Origin: Medicago truncatula
Lineage: Eukaryota; Streptophyta; Magnoliopsida; Fabales; Fabaceae
Direction: 5' to 3'
Length of the DNA: 64,000 nt
Assembly (NCBI RefSeq): GCF_003473485.1
Contig: NC_053042.1
Coordinates: 42,567,262-42,631,261 of the forward strand
Made by a program: the position numbers and the translations under genes. The notes under the pieces are model-generated. The model made no database searches and was not told the origin of the DNA. It worked only from the letters and a program-made list of their open reading frames with translations. Below are positions 40,498-53,149 of the stretch, one piece after another (within the stretch, counting starts at the first letter, position 1; every line of letters starts with the position of its first letter).

Positions 40498-41145
40498 ATG
40501 GATTACGAGGAGACGTCTGAGCTGAACCGAAAGCATATTAAGACCACAGTTACATCCGATGAGAAAGAGATTGAGAAGCATACATCGTCTTTCTTACACC
40601 CTTCTAACAGAGACAATATTAGAACGAAAGTTATCGGCTTTGATGCAGAGTGGTATATGGTTACTGGTAGTTACATTCAATCTCAAGGAATCTTTGCGTA
40701 GTCCAAATGCGCAACTGTACTTCTCTGTGATGAACAATCTTGTCTTATCATTCAGCTTAATCATCTACGATATTTTAAGAGTTGGAATTATGATTTGGCG
40801 TACAGTTCACTACTTAACTTTCTTCGTATGCCAAATGTTACCTTTGTTGGAGTTGGAATCAAAGACAATGTGGCCAAGTTGGAAACATACTATGGGATTG
40901 GATGTAGAAATGCTGTGGAACTTGGCCCGTTAGCTGCTACTGTCATGAGGAAGCCTCGTTTGAGTTTTTGTGGTGTTGATGAATTGGTTATTTTGGTCTT
41001 TGGACTTGATCTTCGAGAGCATAGGCCTGTATCATCTGCTTATGACTATGTTTGCATTCCTCTTAGCAAAGAACTTGCTAAACTTGCTACTGTTAATGTT
41101 TACTCTTATTACATGATCGGAAACTCACTGATTAGGAAAATGTGA
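40498..41145 (+). pseudogene. WRN-exonuclease-like locus 2, one in-frame stop
   Basis: The frame is continuous with the WEX family from 40498 to 41145 (216 codons) except for a TAG at 40699-40701, just before the SKCATV segment. Upstream are the start and motif I (VIGFDAEW). Downstream are GVGIKDNVAKL (Asn at the motif II Asp), VELGPLAATVM, LSFCGVDEL and KLATVNVYSYYMIG (Asn at the motif III Asp). A MITE ends about 20 bases upstream, so no normal promoter remains. Most likely a recent pseudogene; a downstream start within 40795-41145 could still give a C-terminal product. No intron signals bracket the stop convincingly. Confidence 0.85.
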
Positions 41146-42756
41146 TACGTGCTGGCCTTGTTCGTCTTTGGTTGCTGGATTTATTTTAGTGATTTAAATG
41201 TTTGTCTTGATTCTGTCCGTTTTCTTCAATCTTTTGGTAGTAAATGTTGGCCTATCTCCCAGTAAGATGTGATTTTTGTAGCAACAATGGTTGTTATCAG
41301 ATAACATTCCTCTTTTGTTTCACTTGTACTTGATTCTCACGAGTCCCATTATTCTTGAGATTGTTATTTTGCTGTTGCTTTCTTTTTTTTCTAGCAAAAT
41401 GGTAGACTAAATTTTACAAATAAGTAACTTATGGTAGACTAAATTTTAAACCGCATGCATCAACTTTTTGAACGACCTTTTTGCTTGTACATTTTAGAGT
41501 AGTATTGTATTTGGAAAGAAAAAAAAATGTAGAGGAGCACAAACATGAGAGAGAGACTCCTTAAGTCCTTATGGATTAATTCATCAAAATTTAAATGTTT
41601 GTACATCCATTTTCAAAAATCTTGATTATCCCTATTTTATTTATGAAAATCTTCATTGTTCCTATTGAATATTCGCAAAATTTTACAGGCTTACTCCAAT
41701 TGAATACAAAAAAATAAGAACAATCCTAAGTTTTAGCATTGACAATGAGTCGAGCTAAGGCAAATTTGGTCCAACTCGACTCAATAAAATTGAATCCGTT
41801 TGAAATTAGACTCGAGTTCATGACAACTTTTGTTAGTTAGAATTTAAGTTCAGTTTGACTCGATATGTTTAACTTAATAGCTCAAATCAAATGAACCAAA
41901 GACAAAAATAATGTTTGCCTACAACGGTAATCTCAAAAATCAATCATAAAATTACTAAGGGCCAAATAATTCAAACCAGACAAAAATTATCAATTTCTTA
42001 GATCCTAATTTTTTTCAATATAAGGGACAAGAGGTTATTTTAGAAGGAAAAAAAGCCTAGAAAAGAGAAGTAGAGTGAGTCACGTGAGTTTCAAACATCA
42101 AATTAAATCTAAATATTGATATTTTATCTTTTAATTCATTTGAAATCATGGTCTTACAAGATATATCCAGTTTAATACGTAGAGTTTGCTCATTAATCAA
42201 ACGAGTTGAACTATATATAGTTTAAATTCATCTCGATTATTTAACGGGCTTAATTTTTAAATCAAGTTCAACTCATTTACTTGACGAATCAAGTTCGAAG
42301 AACAAATTACCAAATCAAGTTTTTAACTATTTTTGAGTTGATTTTGTTTATTTTTTTTTTTTTTGAAGGAGAGTTGATTTTGTTTATTGTTAACCATACA
42401 TTTTCCAATTAGATGCAGTGTTGTATAAAAAAAAATTAAAATGACGCTTAAGACTTTCGAAATGGCAAGTTTCTTGGGCAGCCTTTTGACTACCAAAAAT
42501 AAATCCAAATTCAGCTTCAATTTTAGAATTAATTGACGTATTTTGCTTCACCTATTTTCGAAACTTGAAAGAATGCAATTTATTTTTATCAAAAAGAATA
42601 AAATGCAATTTTCTAGATGAAACCCTCCAGTTTTGTAACTGAAACCCTTCGGGACTTTTCAGATTCTATTTAAAGGTCACAAATTCACAAGACTACTCCA
42701 CACACGCTCAAAGCCTCCTCCTCCTACTCATATTCTATCATCTAAAACTAACACTC
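41146..42756. other. Intergenic DNA between WEX loci 2 and 3
   Basis: No gene. 41740-41900 and 42140-42330 carry words such as CAACTCGACTCAATAAA and TCAAGTTCAACTCATTT, typical of a dispersed plant repeat. 42630-42756 is the promoter of WEX locus 3, with a TATA-like CTATTTAAA at 42666-42674. Confidence 0.45.
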
Positions 42757-43377
42757 ATGGGTTTCGTGGAGAAGTTTCAGCTGAACGGAGTCCTTATAGA
42801 GACCACTGTAACAAATAAACAGAAAGTGATCGACGACATTCTATGGTCTTTCTTACATCCTGAAAATTATAAAGGACCTAAGGTTATCGGGTTTGATATC
42901 GAGTTGTCGATGTGTGAAAATAAAGTATCAGAAGAAGAAACCAATTTTGAGACCGAATGTGCAATCTTGAATCTATGCAATGGTCATTCGTGTCTTATTA
43001 TTCAGCTATGTCATTTAGATTCATTTCCCACATCATTGCTTAATTTTCTTCGTCTTCCAGATTATACCTTTGTTGGTGTTGGTATCAATCATAATTTGGC
43101 TAAACTTGAGAAGGAATATGGGGTTAGATGCAGAAATGCTGTGGAACTTGGACCCTTGGCTGCTAGTGTTAGGAAGATGCCTAGTTTGAGTTTTTGCGGC
43201 GTTGATGAACTTGCTGTTGCTGTCAATAAGCTTGATCTTCGAAATCAGAGACCTTTAACCACGCTGTTTAAGGATTGGGGTCAAAGTAATCTTGGCAAAA
43301 AACTTGCTAAACTTGCCACTGTTAACGTTTACTCTTATTATATGATTGTGAACACATTGCTTAATGGTAATTGTTAG
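42757..43377 (+). CDS. WRN-exonuclease-like protein 3 (206 aa, intact)
   Basis: Single exon with no interruptions. Motif I VIGFDIEL keeps Asp47 and Glu49 but lacks the following Trp seen in locus 1. Motif II GVGINHNLAKL has Asn113 for the catalytic Asp. Motif III KLATVNVYSYYMIV has Asn190 for the catalytic Asp and Leu for the Tyr. There is no basic C-terminal tail. Promoter, coding and 3' regions are all clearly similar to locus 5 at 53150, so the two arose by duplication of a segment of at least 0.8 kb. A TATA-like CTATTTAAA sits about 85 bases upstream. Nuclease activity is doubtful; a nucleic-acid or protein binding role is only a guess. Confidence 0.85.
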   Translation: MGFVEKFQLNGVLIETTVTNKQKVIDDILWSFLHPENYKGPKVIGFDIELSMCENKVSEEETNFETECAILNLCNGHSCLIIQLCHLDSFPTSLLNFLRLPDYTFVGVGINHNLAKLEKEYGVRCRNAVELGPLAASVRKMPSLSFCGVDELAVAVNKLDLRNQRPLTTLFKDWGQSNLGKKLAKLATVNVYSYYMIVNTLLNGNC

Positions 43378-44816
43378 TTAATCAAGTTCCCCACTACTTT
43401 CCGTTGGTTTGTTTCTGTAGTTGGATTTGATTTTGGTTGTGGATTCTAATATTAATTAATCCATGGTGATTAAGCTTGTTTCTAGGTTCACTCGGCCATC
43501 TTTATTGTATTTTAAAATCAATTAGAATTGGATTTGCAACTTATCAGATTATATTTTTTGCAAAAAAAATAATTAAACACTTTAGTTGGATTACTGAAAT
43601 TAAATCTCTTGATCAAATATTGAACAGATATTGCAACATCTTCTCTTGGTTACCGGGTGGTTATTAGGTATTAGTATGATGGTGTTCACTATCCAGCAGT
43701 CGACCATGGCTCCACAAATCTCTGTTCTAAGTTCTGATTTGGAACCTCCCAATTGGTTTTATTTTTTTCTTTTCAAAGTTACCGTGTTAGAATAGTAGTG
43801 TTTGAACATAAAATATTTACACCTTATAGAACCACTAGAAATGTACCTAAGACAGCGTTATTTGATTTAATGTAAGATAAGTTATTATTACTATTTTATT
43901 GCACTAATGACTATAAATTACAAACAATAATTTTATTTATTCTTATTTGCTATGATTGGAACCTGCGTCAAGTAGAGTATGCCTTAAGACAATTAACAAG
44001 ATGATAAGTTAACCTAGCACAAACGATAGTTTTATGAAATTTTGATTAAAATTATAGGTATAAATAATGAATATTTTTCACTTTCAAATTGTAACAAATT
44101 ATACTTCTATTTTTCAATGATACCAACAGTATAACAAATATAATATCTTTCAAAAAACATAATAAATATAATATAAATTCTTATATTTTTATGGTATAGA
44201 TGGCAACAATAGAAAAATATTGTGTCTAACATCTTTTTGGATATTAAAGTAATTTCTTTTACCATGGTTTGAAGTTCCACCGCCGATTAGGGTGACTAAT
44301 CTCCATCGAGAAATCTATTGGGCACACAAAGTGCGTTCTCTCATCTCAACCAAATTTTCTTCGTGCACGAAAATGTATGAGATCAAATACTTGATAACCT
44401 GTTTAACAAGTTCCAATCTCGTACCACATATATTAATCTATTACTCCCACCATTCTTAATTATAACAAACTTTTTATATTTTAGGTTTATTGAATAAATG
44501 ATGTTGTGGTCCACCACATCTATCATTTATTAAATGAAAATGATCACATGATCACTCAAAAGACTTACATGATCACTCTTGTATGTGTTATGTAGGGTGT
44601 AAATAGGTTATACCGACTAGGTTAGATTTTTTTTAACTAGACTTGGCAGAAATTTTCTTAAAAGTCTAATTAGCTAAAATAACCATACTTTAGACCCTAA
44701 TCAAAACTTTATAGGTTTATTTAAATGAATATGAAAAGACTTTTTATTTTTTATGGAAATTATTTTCATTAATTGAAGCATATTAACTTACATAAATTTT
44801 TGACATCCAATTTTCT
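43378..44816. other. Intergenic DNA between WEX loci 3 and 4
   Basis: No gene. A half-decayed MITE lies at about 44440-44545 (TTACTCCCACCATTCTTAAT start with a TTTATTGAATAAATGATG core). The segment around 43670-43745 is the duplicated 3' flank shared with locus 5. Confidence 0.45.
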
Positions 44817-45350
44817 GTGTCGGATGACTTGCAAAATGAATGTCATTTTCGGTTCAGATGCGCCAATCTGAACTTTTGTGTTGGACATTCGTGTCTTATT
44901 ATTCTGCTAATTGGTAATTGTTTTCATAGATTTTTACCTCTTCCATTGATGCATAATTTTCTCTCTATGCCAGATTATACCTTTGTAGGCGTTGGTATCA
45001 AAGATAAATTGGTTAAGTTAGAGAAGCAGTGTGGGATTGGATACATAATAAATGCATTTGAACTTGGACCACTTGCTGCTACTGTTATGGATATGCCTCG
45101 CTTGAGTTTTTGTGGTCTTGATGAATTAGCTTTTGTTGTGAATGGGATTGATTTAAGGGAGCACAGACCTCTGAGCCTGGACTTTAATTGGGGTAGTAAA
45201 TCCCTTAGCATATAACTTCTTAAACTTGCTACTGTTAATGTTTACTCTTACTACAAGATTGGGAGTACATTGCTTGGAAGGTATGCATTAATCCCACCAC
45301 AACCGCCATTCGAAAAGAAAATCAAACCTGAACCCCTCTTTGATGATTAA
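44817..45350 (+). pseudogene. WRN-exonuclease-like locus 4, N-terminally truncated with a nonsense change
   Basis: The N-terminal part with motif I is missing. Similarity starts with the RCANLNFCVGHSCLII segment and runs through GVGIKDKLVKL (Lys at the motif II Asp), LGPLAATVM and LSFCGLDELAF. A TAA at 45213-45215 replaces a Glu/Lys codon just before the LLKLATVNVYSYYKIG motif III region. The frame then stays open to a TAA at 45348-45350 with a distinct tail (IPPQPPFEKKIKPEPLFDD). Dead by truncation; sequence upstream of 44817 is repeat-like. Confidence 0.85.
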
Positions 45351-46004
45351 GTTGGCAAGTTGAGTTTTTGCTGCTTATATTATAATGAGCTAAGGAAGAC
45401 TTGCTTTAATGTGCCTAAGTTTATTAAATTTTTCTAAAATAGATATTTTAATGTTATTATTGTAATTTTGTCGCTTGAGTTTACTCGTTATTAGACTTGA
45501 ATATTTTTCTGGAAAATTCTATGGTGAAGTCATGAGAATGACTTTTCTGGTTAAGTTAACACTATAGCATCAAAATTGTTGCGAGTAACACCCCACTATT
45601 TGTACAGTGTCATCAAAAGTTCAATCCCCATAGTATCATCAATTCATCAGATTAACAAGAATACACTTAATCTAATTTTATCCTACTTTATTTTAAGTGT
45701 AACACCCAACAAAGTGTAACACTTAAGACTATCACATGATATCAGCAACTCTGTTTGCATGTTAGAGATGCCAACGATAAAATAATACCTGTAAGTCTAA
45801 AATGTTGCAAGCATTACTAGATGAATTACTATTGATCATTAATCAGTAATCAACAATTTAAAAATGAAACAAATATTAAGATTAAAATTAACTTTTTTAA
45901 AAAAGTCAGTTTCATGACTGCACCGTAGAAACTTTCTTTCTTTTCTAGTGATAGAATTTGTCTCCAGCACCAAATTTACATTTTCCAATTTTTATGAGCT
46001 GCAT

Positions 46005-46130
46005 GGACCTATCTGAAACCTTAGAAACTTAAAGGACCTATCCGAAACAAACTCTAAACTTAAAGGACCTATCTGAAACTTTGGAAACTTAAAGGATCTA
46101 TCTGAAACAAACATAAAACTTAAAGGACCC
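46005..46130 (+). repeat. Short tandem repeat with ~29/60-base periodicity
   Basis: The phrase GGACCTATCTGAAAC and close variants occurs four times, with AAACTTAAA before each following unit. Pairs of units form a higher-order repeat of about 60 bases. On the minus strand it gives an open frame that is a by-product of the repeat. Confidence 0.8.
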
Positions 46131-46587
46131 GGGGAGGTATTTGACCTAAAATAAAAGAAGCAACCCGCCATAAGTTTGCTTGGACACACATTTTAAAATG
46201 CAATATCCATTGAGCTAAGCTCACGGTGATTAATTAAATATGTTTGGTTTAGTTGTTGGCTATAATGCACACTTTTGCCCTTAAGAACATAAAACAAGTA
46301 CAAGTTCATAATCCATGTGATTTCCCTAACATCCTCACAACCCCCTCCCCCACCCAAAACATATCATTTATTTATTAATAAATTTAATAGATGGGATGAT
46401 ATTTGAGGGCGTTTTGAAAAAGGAAAGTAAGTAGACCAAAAGTGATGACATGATATATCTAAGAAGAACCAAACGACACCCAAACACAAGTCTCTGCTCT
46501 TCCACCACGATAATCTCTTTTTAATATGGCCAACCAATGGCTGTGATACATAATTAACGATGGCCGGACGAATTTGAAAGAAGCAAT

Positions 46588-46736
46588 TACTCCATCCGTT
46601 TTTAAATATAAGCAAATTTTATTTTTTATGTTCATTCAATTAATGATGTATGTGGTTCATAATATAGACCACATACATCATTAATTGAATGAATCTAAAA
46701 CGTAAAATTTGTTTATATTTAGAAACGGAGGGAGTA
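46588..46736. mobile_element. Stowaway-like palindromic MITE (149 bases)
   Basis: Ends TACTCCATCCGTTTTTAAAT and ATTTAGAAACGGAGGGAGTA. Nearly the whole element is one hairpin around ATGTATGTGGTTCAT. It closely resembles 56904-57036. Confidence 0.9.
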
Positions 46737-47587
46737 CAAGGGAAAGAACTAGAGTTACAACATAAACCAATAAACTTTAGAGATAATTGAGAAGAGATGA
46801 GTTATTTTGATAGAAAAAAAAAGTCTTAAATTTTATTATCATAATCCAATGCATCATACATCTCATTCTCCAATTAGTGGAAAAAAAAAATATGACACCT
46901 AGAGTATGGATGAAGAATTTTGGAAGGAAGGAGAGTATTATTATTTTTTAATCACGAACACTTAAAAATATTTTTGTTAAGGAGAAAATGTTTTTTAAAA
47001 ATGAATCAAATGTAATTGATATATTATCTGATTATATATCTTACAAGAGATTAATCAAATGCTCTAGCAGGATACCCCTGCATAGAACGGGTGAGCGTGC
47101 TGTACTATTGTTTGGAAGTAAGTCGCAGTTGCGTAGAAATTAAAATCTTGGTATTAATATATGAATAAAAATATAAACATATGTACAAGTAAAAATATAT
47201 AGTGAACTGATAAAAAAAATTGGACCTAGGCTGGTGTGGCATTTGCCACACCCGGCCTTGGTCAGATCCGTCCCAGATTGACAAACTAAAATTGAGGTAT
47301 TTGGTTCATAATGTAAAGCAAAGTTGATCAAATATATTTTAAAAAAATAAACCTAACATTCTAAAATCCTCCAAAAGCCTTCGTTATTCAGATTTCCAAA
47401 ATGCAAGTTGCTCGGACAACCTTTTAACTAGGCATGACAACAAAATCTATAACAACAATTACCCGCCTAAACACACCATGATTGGACAGGTTTTTTCAGC
47501 TTTGAATGAGTTTGTGTATGAGTTTCTGTTTTCAACGATTTTAAAACATGTGTACTGGATGAGTAACATGCATATAATACCACCCTG

Positions 47588-50500
47588 TGTAGTAAATTAG
47601 TCAAGATAATTTTCTCTAAATAATAATCAACATATATAAATATAAGCATCAATAAAACATAGGTAAAAGAGAGAACAATAAATTTATCTGTTCTTAAAAT
47701 TGCGGTGATTTGCAGACGGCAGAATTAACGTAAACAAATAAGAAATCATGACTGCAAAATAGTAAGCCATTACATAGCTTGAGGTGTGACGAAGTCACTG
47801 TCCTTAAGGATTTTATCCTCCTCATAAACGCATATCCTCCCAGGATACAACAAGTTCTTCTCTGCTATGAATCATATCAAAGGTGGCAGAACAACTTGAA
47901 TTTATCTCAAAGATAACAGAAGATGTAACCCGAAAATTCAATATTTAGGAGGAGAGAAAACTATATTTAGGAGGTGAGTAGAGCTGTTGATGTTGTTGCT
48001 ACTGATCAAAGGCTAGAAAAAAAGAAAAACCTTAACTCCATTTATTTCACGTAAAATAATATTTTCCAAGTAAGTTAAAATTAGCTTTGTAATCCAAAAA
48101 TAAAGCCTTAATAAAAGCTACTAAATTGTGAACGTTGGAAAAGAAATGTAACTGCGCCTTTGACTCTGTAAACAACTAAATGTGCTTAAATGATAATAGT
48201 TAATTGCATTAACTTTTGAAATAAAATAAAACTTTAAAATTACAACAATCCCCCACATATTTCAAAAGTTAAAATAAGAGGTTATAAAGAGTTTTCTTGG
48301 GTAAACATCGTAGATGTAATGCATCGAAACGATGTAGCAAGCTATGGAACCCGTCCTAGATAAATGAGACTTAACACACATTGAATTGGTTTAGCAAGCT
48401 ATGGAACCCAAGACACTTGTTGTATGCAAGAGGTCTCACAATCACATTACACCCCCACAATTCTTGTTACGCGGTTGTGTGCTAATAGACCGTGCGCGTA
48501 CTTGGTATTCATGAGTGCTCTAGAGACCAGCCACAATCTCATGCAAGCGGCCCCACTTGACACTCACATAAGTGATTTTATCTAGCGTATGCTACGACCA
48601 TACACCACCCATAAGGGCTTATGGTAATCATTAAAGTCTTTAAAACTTATCCCTCAATTTTATATTATTTAGCACATCTCATCCATTATCATACACTATA
48701 GGAAACATACAACATTATTTTAGTGCTAATAGAACTAACAAGTAACTTGTTTTTACCCATTGAACGTTCTTCATGGGATCTCCAATTACAAAGGTTGGGT
48801 TCCCATTACTTGTCGTTTTCGAATGGCGTAGTCTCATTTCCCAAATTTCTTCCCAATAGGTTGTATATATACGGATCCACTTAATTCACAAATATTGACC
48901 AAGACGTCTCTAAGTCAATTAACCTCATATTTCATCAAGTTTATAAAAATAAACTCGAATTACACAATAAACTAATACAAGTCATTGTCTACTAAATGAC
49001 AATATGTTCATCAATAAGATAAATCTACCTATAGATTTATTCTCATTGGATTCATATCTATTTGACATCTTTGTATTATTTTAATACAAAGGTTTATCCA
49101 TTCTGTCAACAATATCTCATATATTATCAAACTAATTTCCATAATATATTTCAACAGGTATACTTAGATAAATACTATGCGACAACATCTTCACAAAGGG
49201 GAAAAATAAATTTATGATTAATTTTATTATATTTGTCTACTTGAAAAACTTTCAGACGACAATACCCCCACATTGTATAAAATAAATATATTTTTATTCA
49301 GGTCTACTTGAATGATTTTCAAGTGACAACATCTCTATTGCGCTTATTTTACTCATGTATATCATAAATGTTCTCCACAAATTTCTCAATATCATATACT
49401 TGTCAAAAACATTATACTACCACATTTCCTTATGAACTTACATCTAGTATGATGCAGACAAGAACAATTCCGATAAACAATTTTGATTAATACAAACATA
49501 ATTAGATCATACAGCCAAGCTCAAAGTAAAAAAATCACATAAGCCCATAAACTAGAAAAGTAAGCCTCATAAAACCAATAATTGTCTAACTACGTCACGG
49601 TTAACATCAAGAAATATTGTGGTAATGGAGTGGGATAAAGAAATATAAGGATAAAAGCCATGGTATCTCTACCAAGAAATAAGATGAACCAGTACTCACA
49701 ACAAATCCAAAGATTACTCCCAATTTTTCTTTTAAAAGAAACTATTAAAAACTGACTTGAAAATTCGATAAAATATAAACATGACATATTCACAAAGTTT
49801 CACCAATTTAGTCATTGATGTCTTTGTCATATATACAATTTTCTTGATCAATTAGCTCATCATATCAAACATTGATCTTAAAAAAATAGAAATAAATTAG
49901 GCCACATGAACTATCAATTACACATTCTCAGAAACATTTTGCATTTATAAAAGTCATATACGCAATACAAATACATACACAATCATTACAAAGTTCACAC
50001 AATGCATGCTTATGACATCCCACCATTAAGGTTCATATATATGACATTTTATGTACATCAAATTAATAAATCCTAAACCCATATATATGACATGCACACA
50101 TAGATGAATTGATTTACATTATAGAGAAATTGGATTTCGTTCTTAAAATCAATTTCACAAATATGTTTTAAAAAGACAAATAGTAACATAAACATATAGC
50201 ACGTGACAAAGTTCATTTTGTAACCGATAGATTAACCCGGCTAACATAACAGCTCAAACAACATACTAGATTATCTGAGTGGAGACGATTTAATAACCAA
50301 ATAACTAATAAGAAAATCTTAACGTAAAAGTAATAGAAAATTCTATTAATCACAATAATAATATTATTATCCAAAAAACCCCGTAGAAAATACTTTTCAA
50401 AGAGTACTATGCATATAATAATATTTGATTCCTCGATAAAAACATGAATTTTAGGATTGCAACCATGTTAGCAATTTAAAAGAATATCATCAGAGCACTT

Positions 50501-52389
50501 AAAATAGAAAAAACAAAGAATATGAACAAAAGGAACCTGTTTGGTGGAATCGTTGATTTAAGGACCAATACCATAGTCCATTGATGATAATCCAAACAAG
50601 TAGCAACCACCGCCGTACTTCTTAACAGGAGTGACATCAAGACTCTCTCTTTGTTGGATCAGTTTCGTCATTCGCAATTTTTAGCTTTCGTTTCTCAAAA
50701 TTGACAGTCCATTCCTTAGACATAACAATACCCGAATAAATAAATAAAATATAATTAGGGATTAGTTTTATGATATCAAAAAGTAAAATCCTTAAGATTG
50801 TAGTAAAATTAGTCAAGATAATTTTCACTGAATAATAATCAACTTATATAAATATAAGCATCAATAAAATATAGGTAAAAGAGAACAATAAACTTATCTG
50901 TTCTTAAAATTGCGGTGATTTGCAGAAGGCAGAATTGACGTAAACAAACAAGAAATCATGATTGCAAAATAGTAAGCCGTTACATAACTTGAGGCGTGAC
51001 GAAGTCACTATCCTTAAGGATTTTATCCGCCTTATAAGCTCATATCTTCCCAGGATAAAACAAGTTCTTCCCTACTATGAATCATATCAGAGTTGGCAGA
51101 ACAACTTGAATTTATCTAAAAGATAAGAGAAGATGTAACCCAAAAATTCAATATTTAAGAGGAAAGAAAACTATATTTAGGAGGTGAGTAGAGTTGTTGA
51201 TGTTGTTGCCACTAATCAAAGGCTAGAAAAAAGAAAAAGCTTAACTCCTTTTGTTTCACGTAAAATAATATTTTCCAAGCAAGTAAAAATTAGCTTTGTA
51301 ATCCAAAAATAAAGCCTTAATAATAGCTACTAAATTGCAACCGCCTTTGACTCAGTAAACAATTAAGGCTCTGTTTGGATTGGCTTATTTTGAGCTTATG
51401 TCGGCTTATCTACTTCCATAAGCCTTTTTAAAGGTGTTTGGGTAAATAAATAAAAATAGCTTATCATAGTTTCATAAGCTGCTTGTGCCATATTTTAATA
51501 AGCCTAAATTTTCAGCTTACCCTCCGGCTTAACAAGGAGCTTATGAATTTATGTAACCTCCATCGATTCTCTCTGGATCCACTTTTTCAAAACATATATT
51601 TTTTTTGTTAGTTATCTTTGCGTAGTAACAAAATTGTTATACTTATCTTACTAAAGTATAACATGTAACTAAGATTTTTATTATTTTTTTTAAGGAAGAA
51701 TTTTATTATTTTTTTGTTACGTAATAAATTGAACTAAATAAAAAAAACAAACTTAACTTGTCTTTTTTTGGTAACAAACTGTACACTGATATCTATTTTA
51801 TTTTATTTTTGTTTTTAACTATTATTTATAAAGATTTTTTCAACAATGGTGTAAGACTATTAAAATTTTACATACGTGATTATTTCTTACTATTATATTT
51901 ATATTATTATTATTTTTTTTTAAAAAGAAAGCTTATCATATATTATTATATTTGTGTATGATGATGTTTAGACTATATGAATATTGATATTTTTTAAGGA
52001 CGAATATTGATTATACTATATATATAATTATAATTAATATATTATAATATTTTTTTACATCTTGATTAATTTTATCAAAAAAAAATTGATAATTGTGGTT
52101 CAATTGTTTGATTTTTTTGTTAAATTAAAAATATTTAAAATTTCGAGAATTGCTTATGTAATGTCACATCCAAACACTTCAATTTATTTAAGTACTTTTC
52201 AGTGTACATATCTAAACATAAATAGCTTATCAAGTATAAGAGCTTATGATGTAAACTCTAATGGTATAAGCTCTAATGCTATAAGCATCTATATAAGTTG
52301 TTTATCCAAACGGGGCCTAAATGTGCTTAAATGATAATAGTTAATTGCATTAACTTTTTGAAATAAAATAAAACCTTAAAATTACAACA
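47588..52389 (-). mobile_element. Complete non-autonomous LTR retrotransposon
   Basis: Direct repeats at 47588-48247 (660 bases) and 50799-52389 (637 bases once a nested 954-base insertion is removed) start TGTAGTAAA and end TTACAACA on the plus strand. CCCTG is duplicated exactly outside them (47583-47587 and 52390-52394). A GTGGGGGA purine tract directly precedes the left repeat when read on the minus strand, so the element runs right to left. A weak TGATATCA primer-site-like word is near 50770. The 2.55-kb interior has no recognisable gag, protease, integrase or RT; its longest frames are under 70 codons. It must have moved with proteins supplied in trans. Confidence 0.88.
51367..52317. 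mobile_element. Harbinger-like TIR element nested in one LTR
   Basis: Ends GGCTCTGTTTGGATTGG and TTATCCAAACGGGGCC, flanked by TAA at 51364-51366 and 52318-52320. The other LTR reads GTAAACAACTAAATGTGC at the same place with a single TAA, which is a direct empty-site control. The 951-base interior is AT-rich and non-coding. Confidence 0.93.
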
Positions 52390-52780
52390 CCCTGAACTCA
52401 TACTCAAATTCATCTCTATTTATCATGTTATAAAAAATGTCATTGATATGTAAATGAGTAACCAAATCATTCGGTAAAGAAAATGTTAAAAAGGGAGCAT
52501 ATTACTAGATACATCACAACATTGTCCTCGAGCTTGAAAAAAAAAAAAGTATTTTTTTTTAAAATGATTCATTTTGGGGACGAGGTTGCAGCGGGATACT
52601 AAAACCAATTGGAGATGGCGAAATGATTTAATTCCTCATCCTCATTAGATATGAGTATGATAACATGTAGTCGAGGATAGGGACATAAAAAGTTAAATTT
52701 GTCCTTACTCCGTCCCATTGTTAAGCCTACTATTTTTTTTTTTTTTTTGATATAAGCCATGCGTGCTTACCAAAAGTAAA

Positions 52781-52933
52781 TACTACCTCCGGTCCTATTT
52801 ACAAGAGACAATTTACTTTTTAGATACATTGAATAATTTATGTATTTGGTTTAGGTTCTTGACTAGATACATATATTATTCAATGTATTTAAAAAGTCAA
52901 CTGTCTCTTGTAAATAGGACCGGAGGGAGTAGT
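52781..52933. mobile_element. Stowaway-like palindromic MITE upstream of WEX locus 5
   Basis: Ends TACTACCTCCGGTCCTATTT and AAATAGGACCGGAGGGAGTA. It forms one long hairpin with arms including ACAAGAGACAATTTACTTTT. It lies about 215 bases upstream of the ATG at 53150. Confidence 0.9.
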
Positions 52934-53149
52934 ATAAATTTAAGTTCACATATTTTCGAAACATTGAAAGAATGAAATTATAGAGGTCAGAGGAGATAAA
53001 CCTTCCAGCTTTCTACATCAAATCCTTCATGACTTCCGAGATTCTATTCAAACGTCACAGCAGATTCACAACGCCACTCTACAAATACCCGTCCTCTTGT
53101 TACATAAATTTTTCATAACTCATTCTTCTATTATTATACAGTACTAATT

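Larger units (their letters stand above)
45351..47582. other. Intergenic DNA between WEX locus 4 and the LTR element
   Basis: No gene. Contains the tandem repeat at 46005 and the MITE at 46588, both listed. The remainder is unremarkable AT-rich sequence. Confidence 0.45.
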
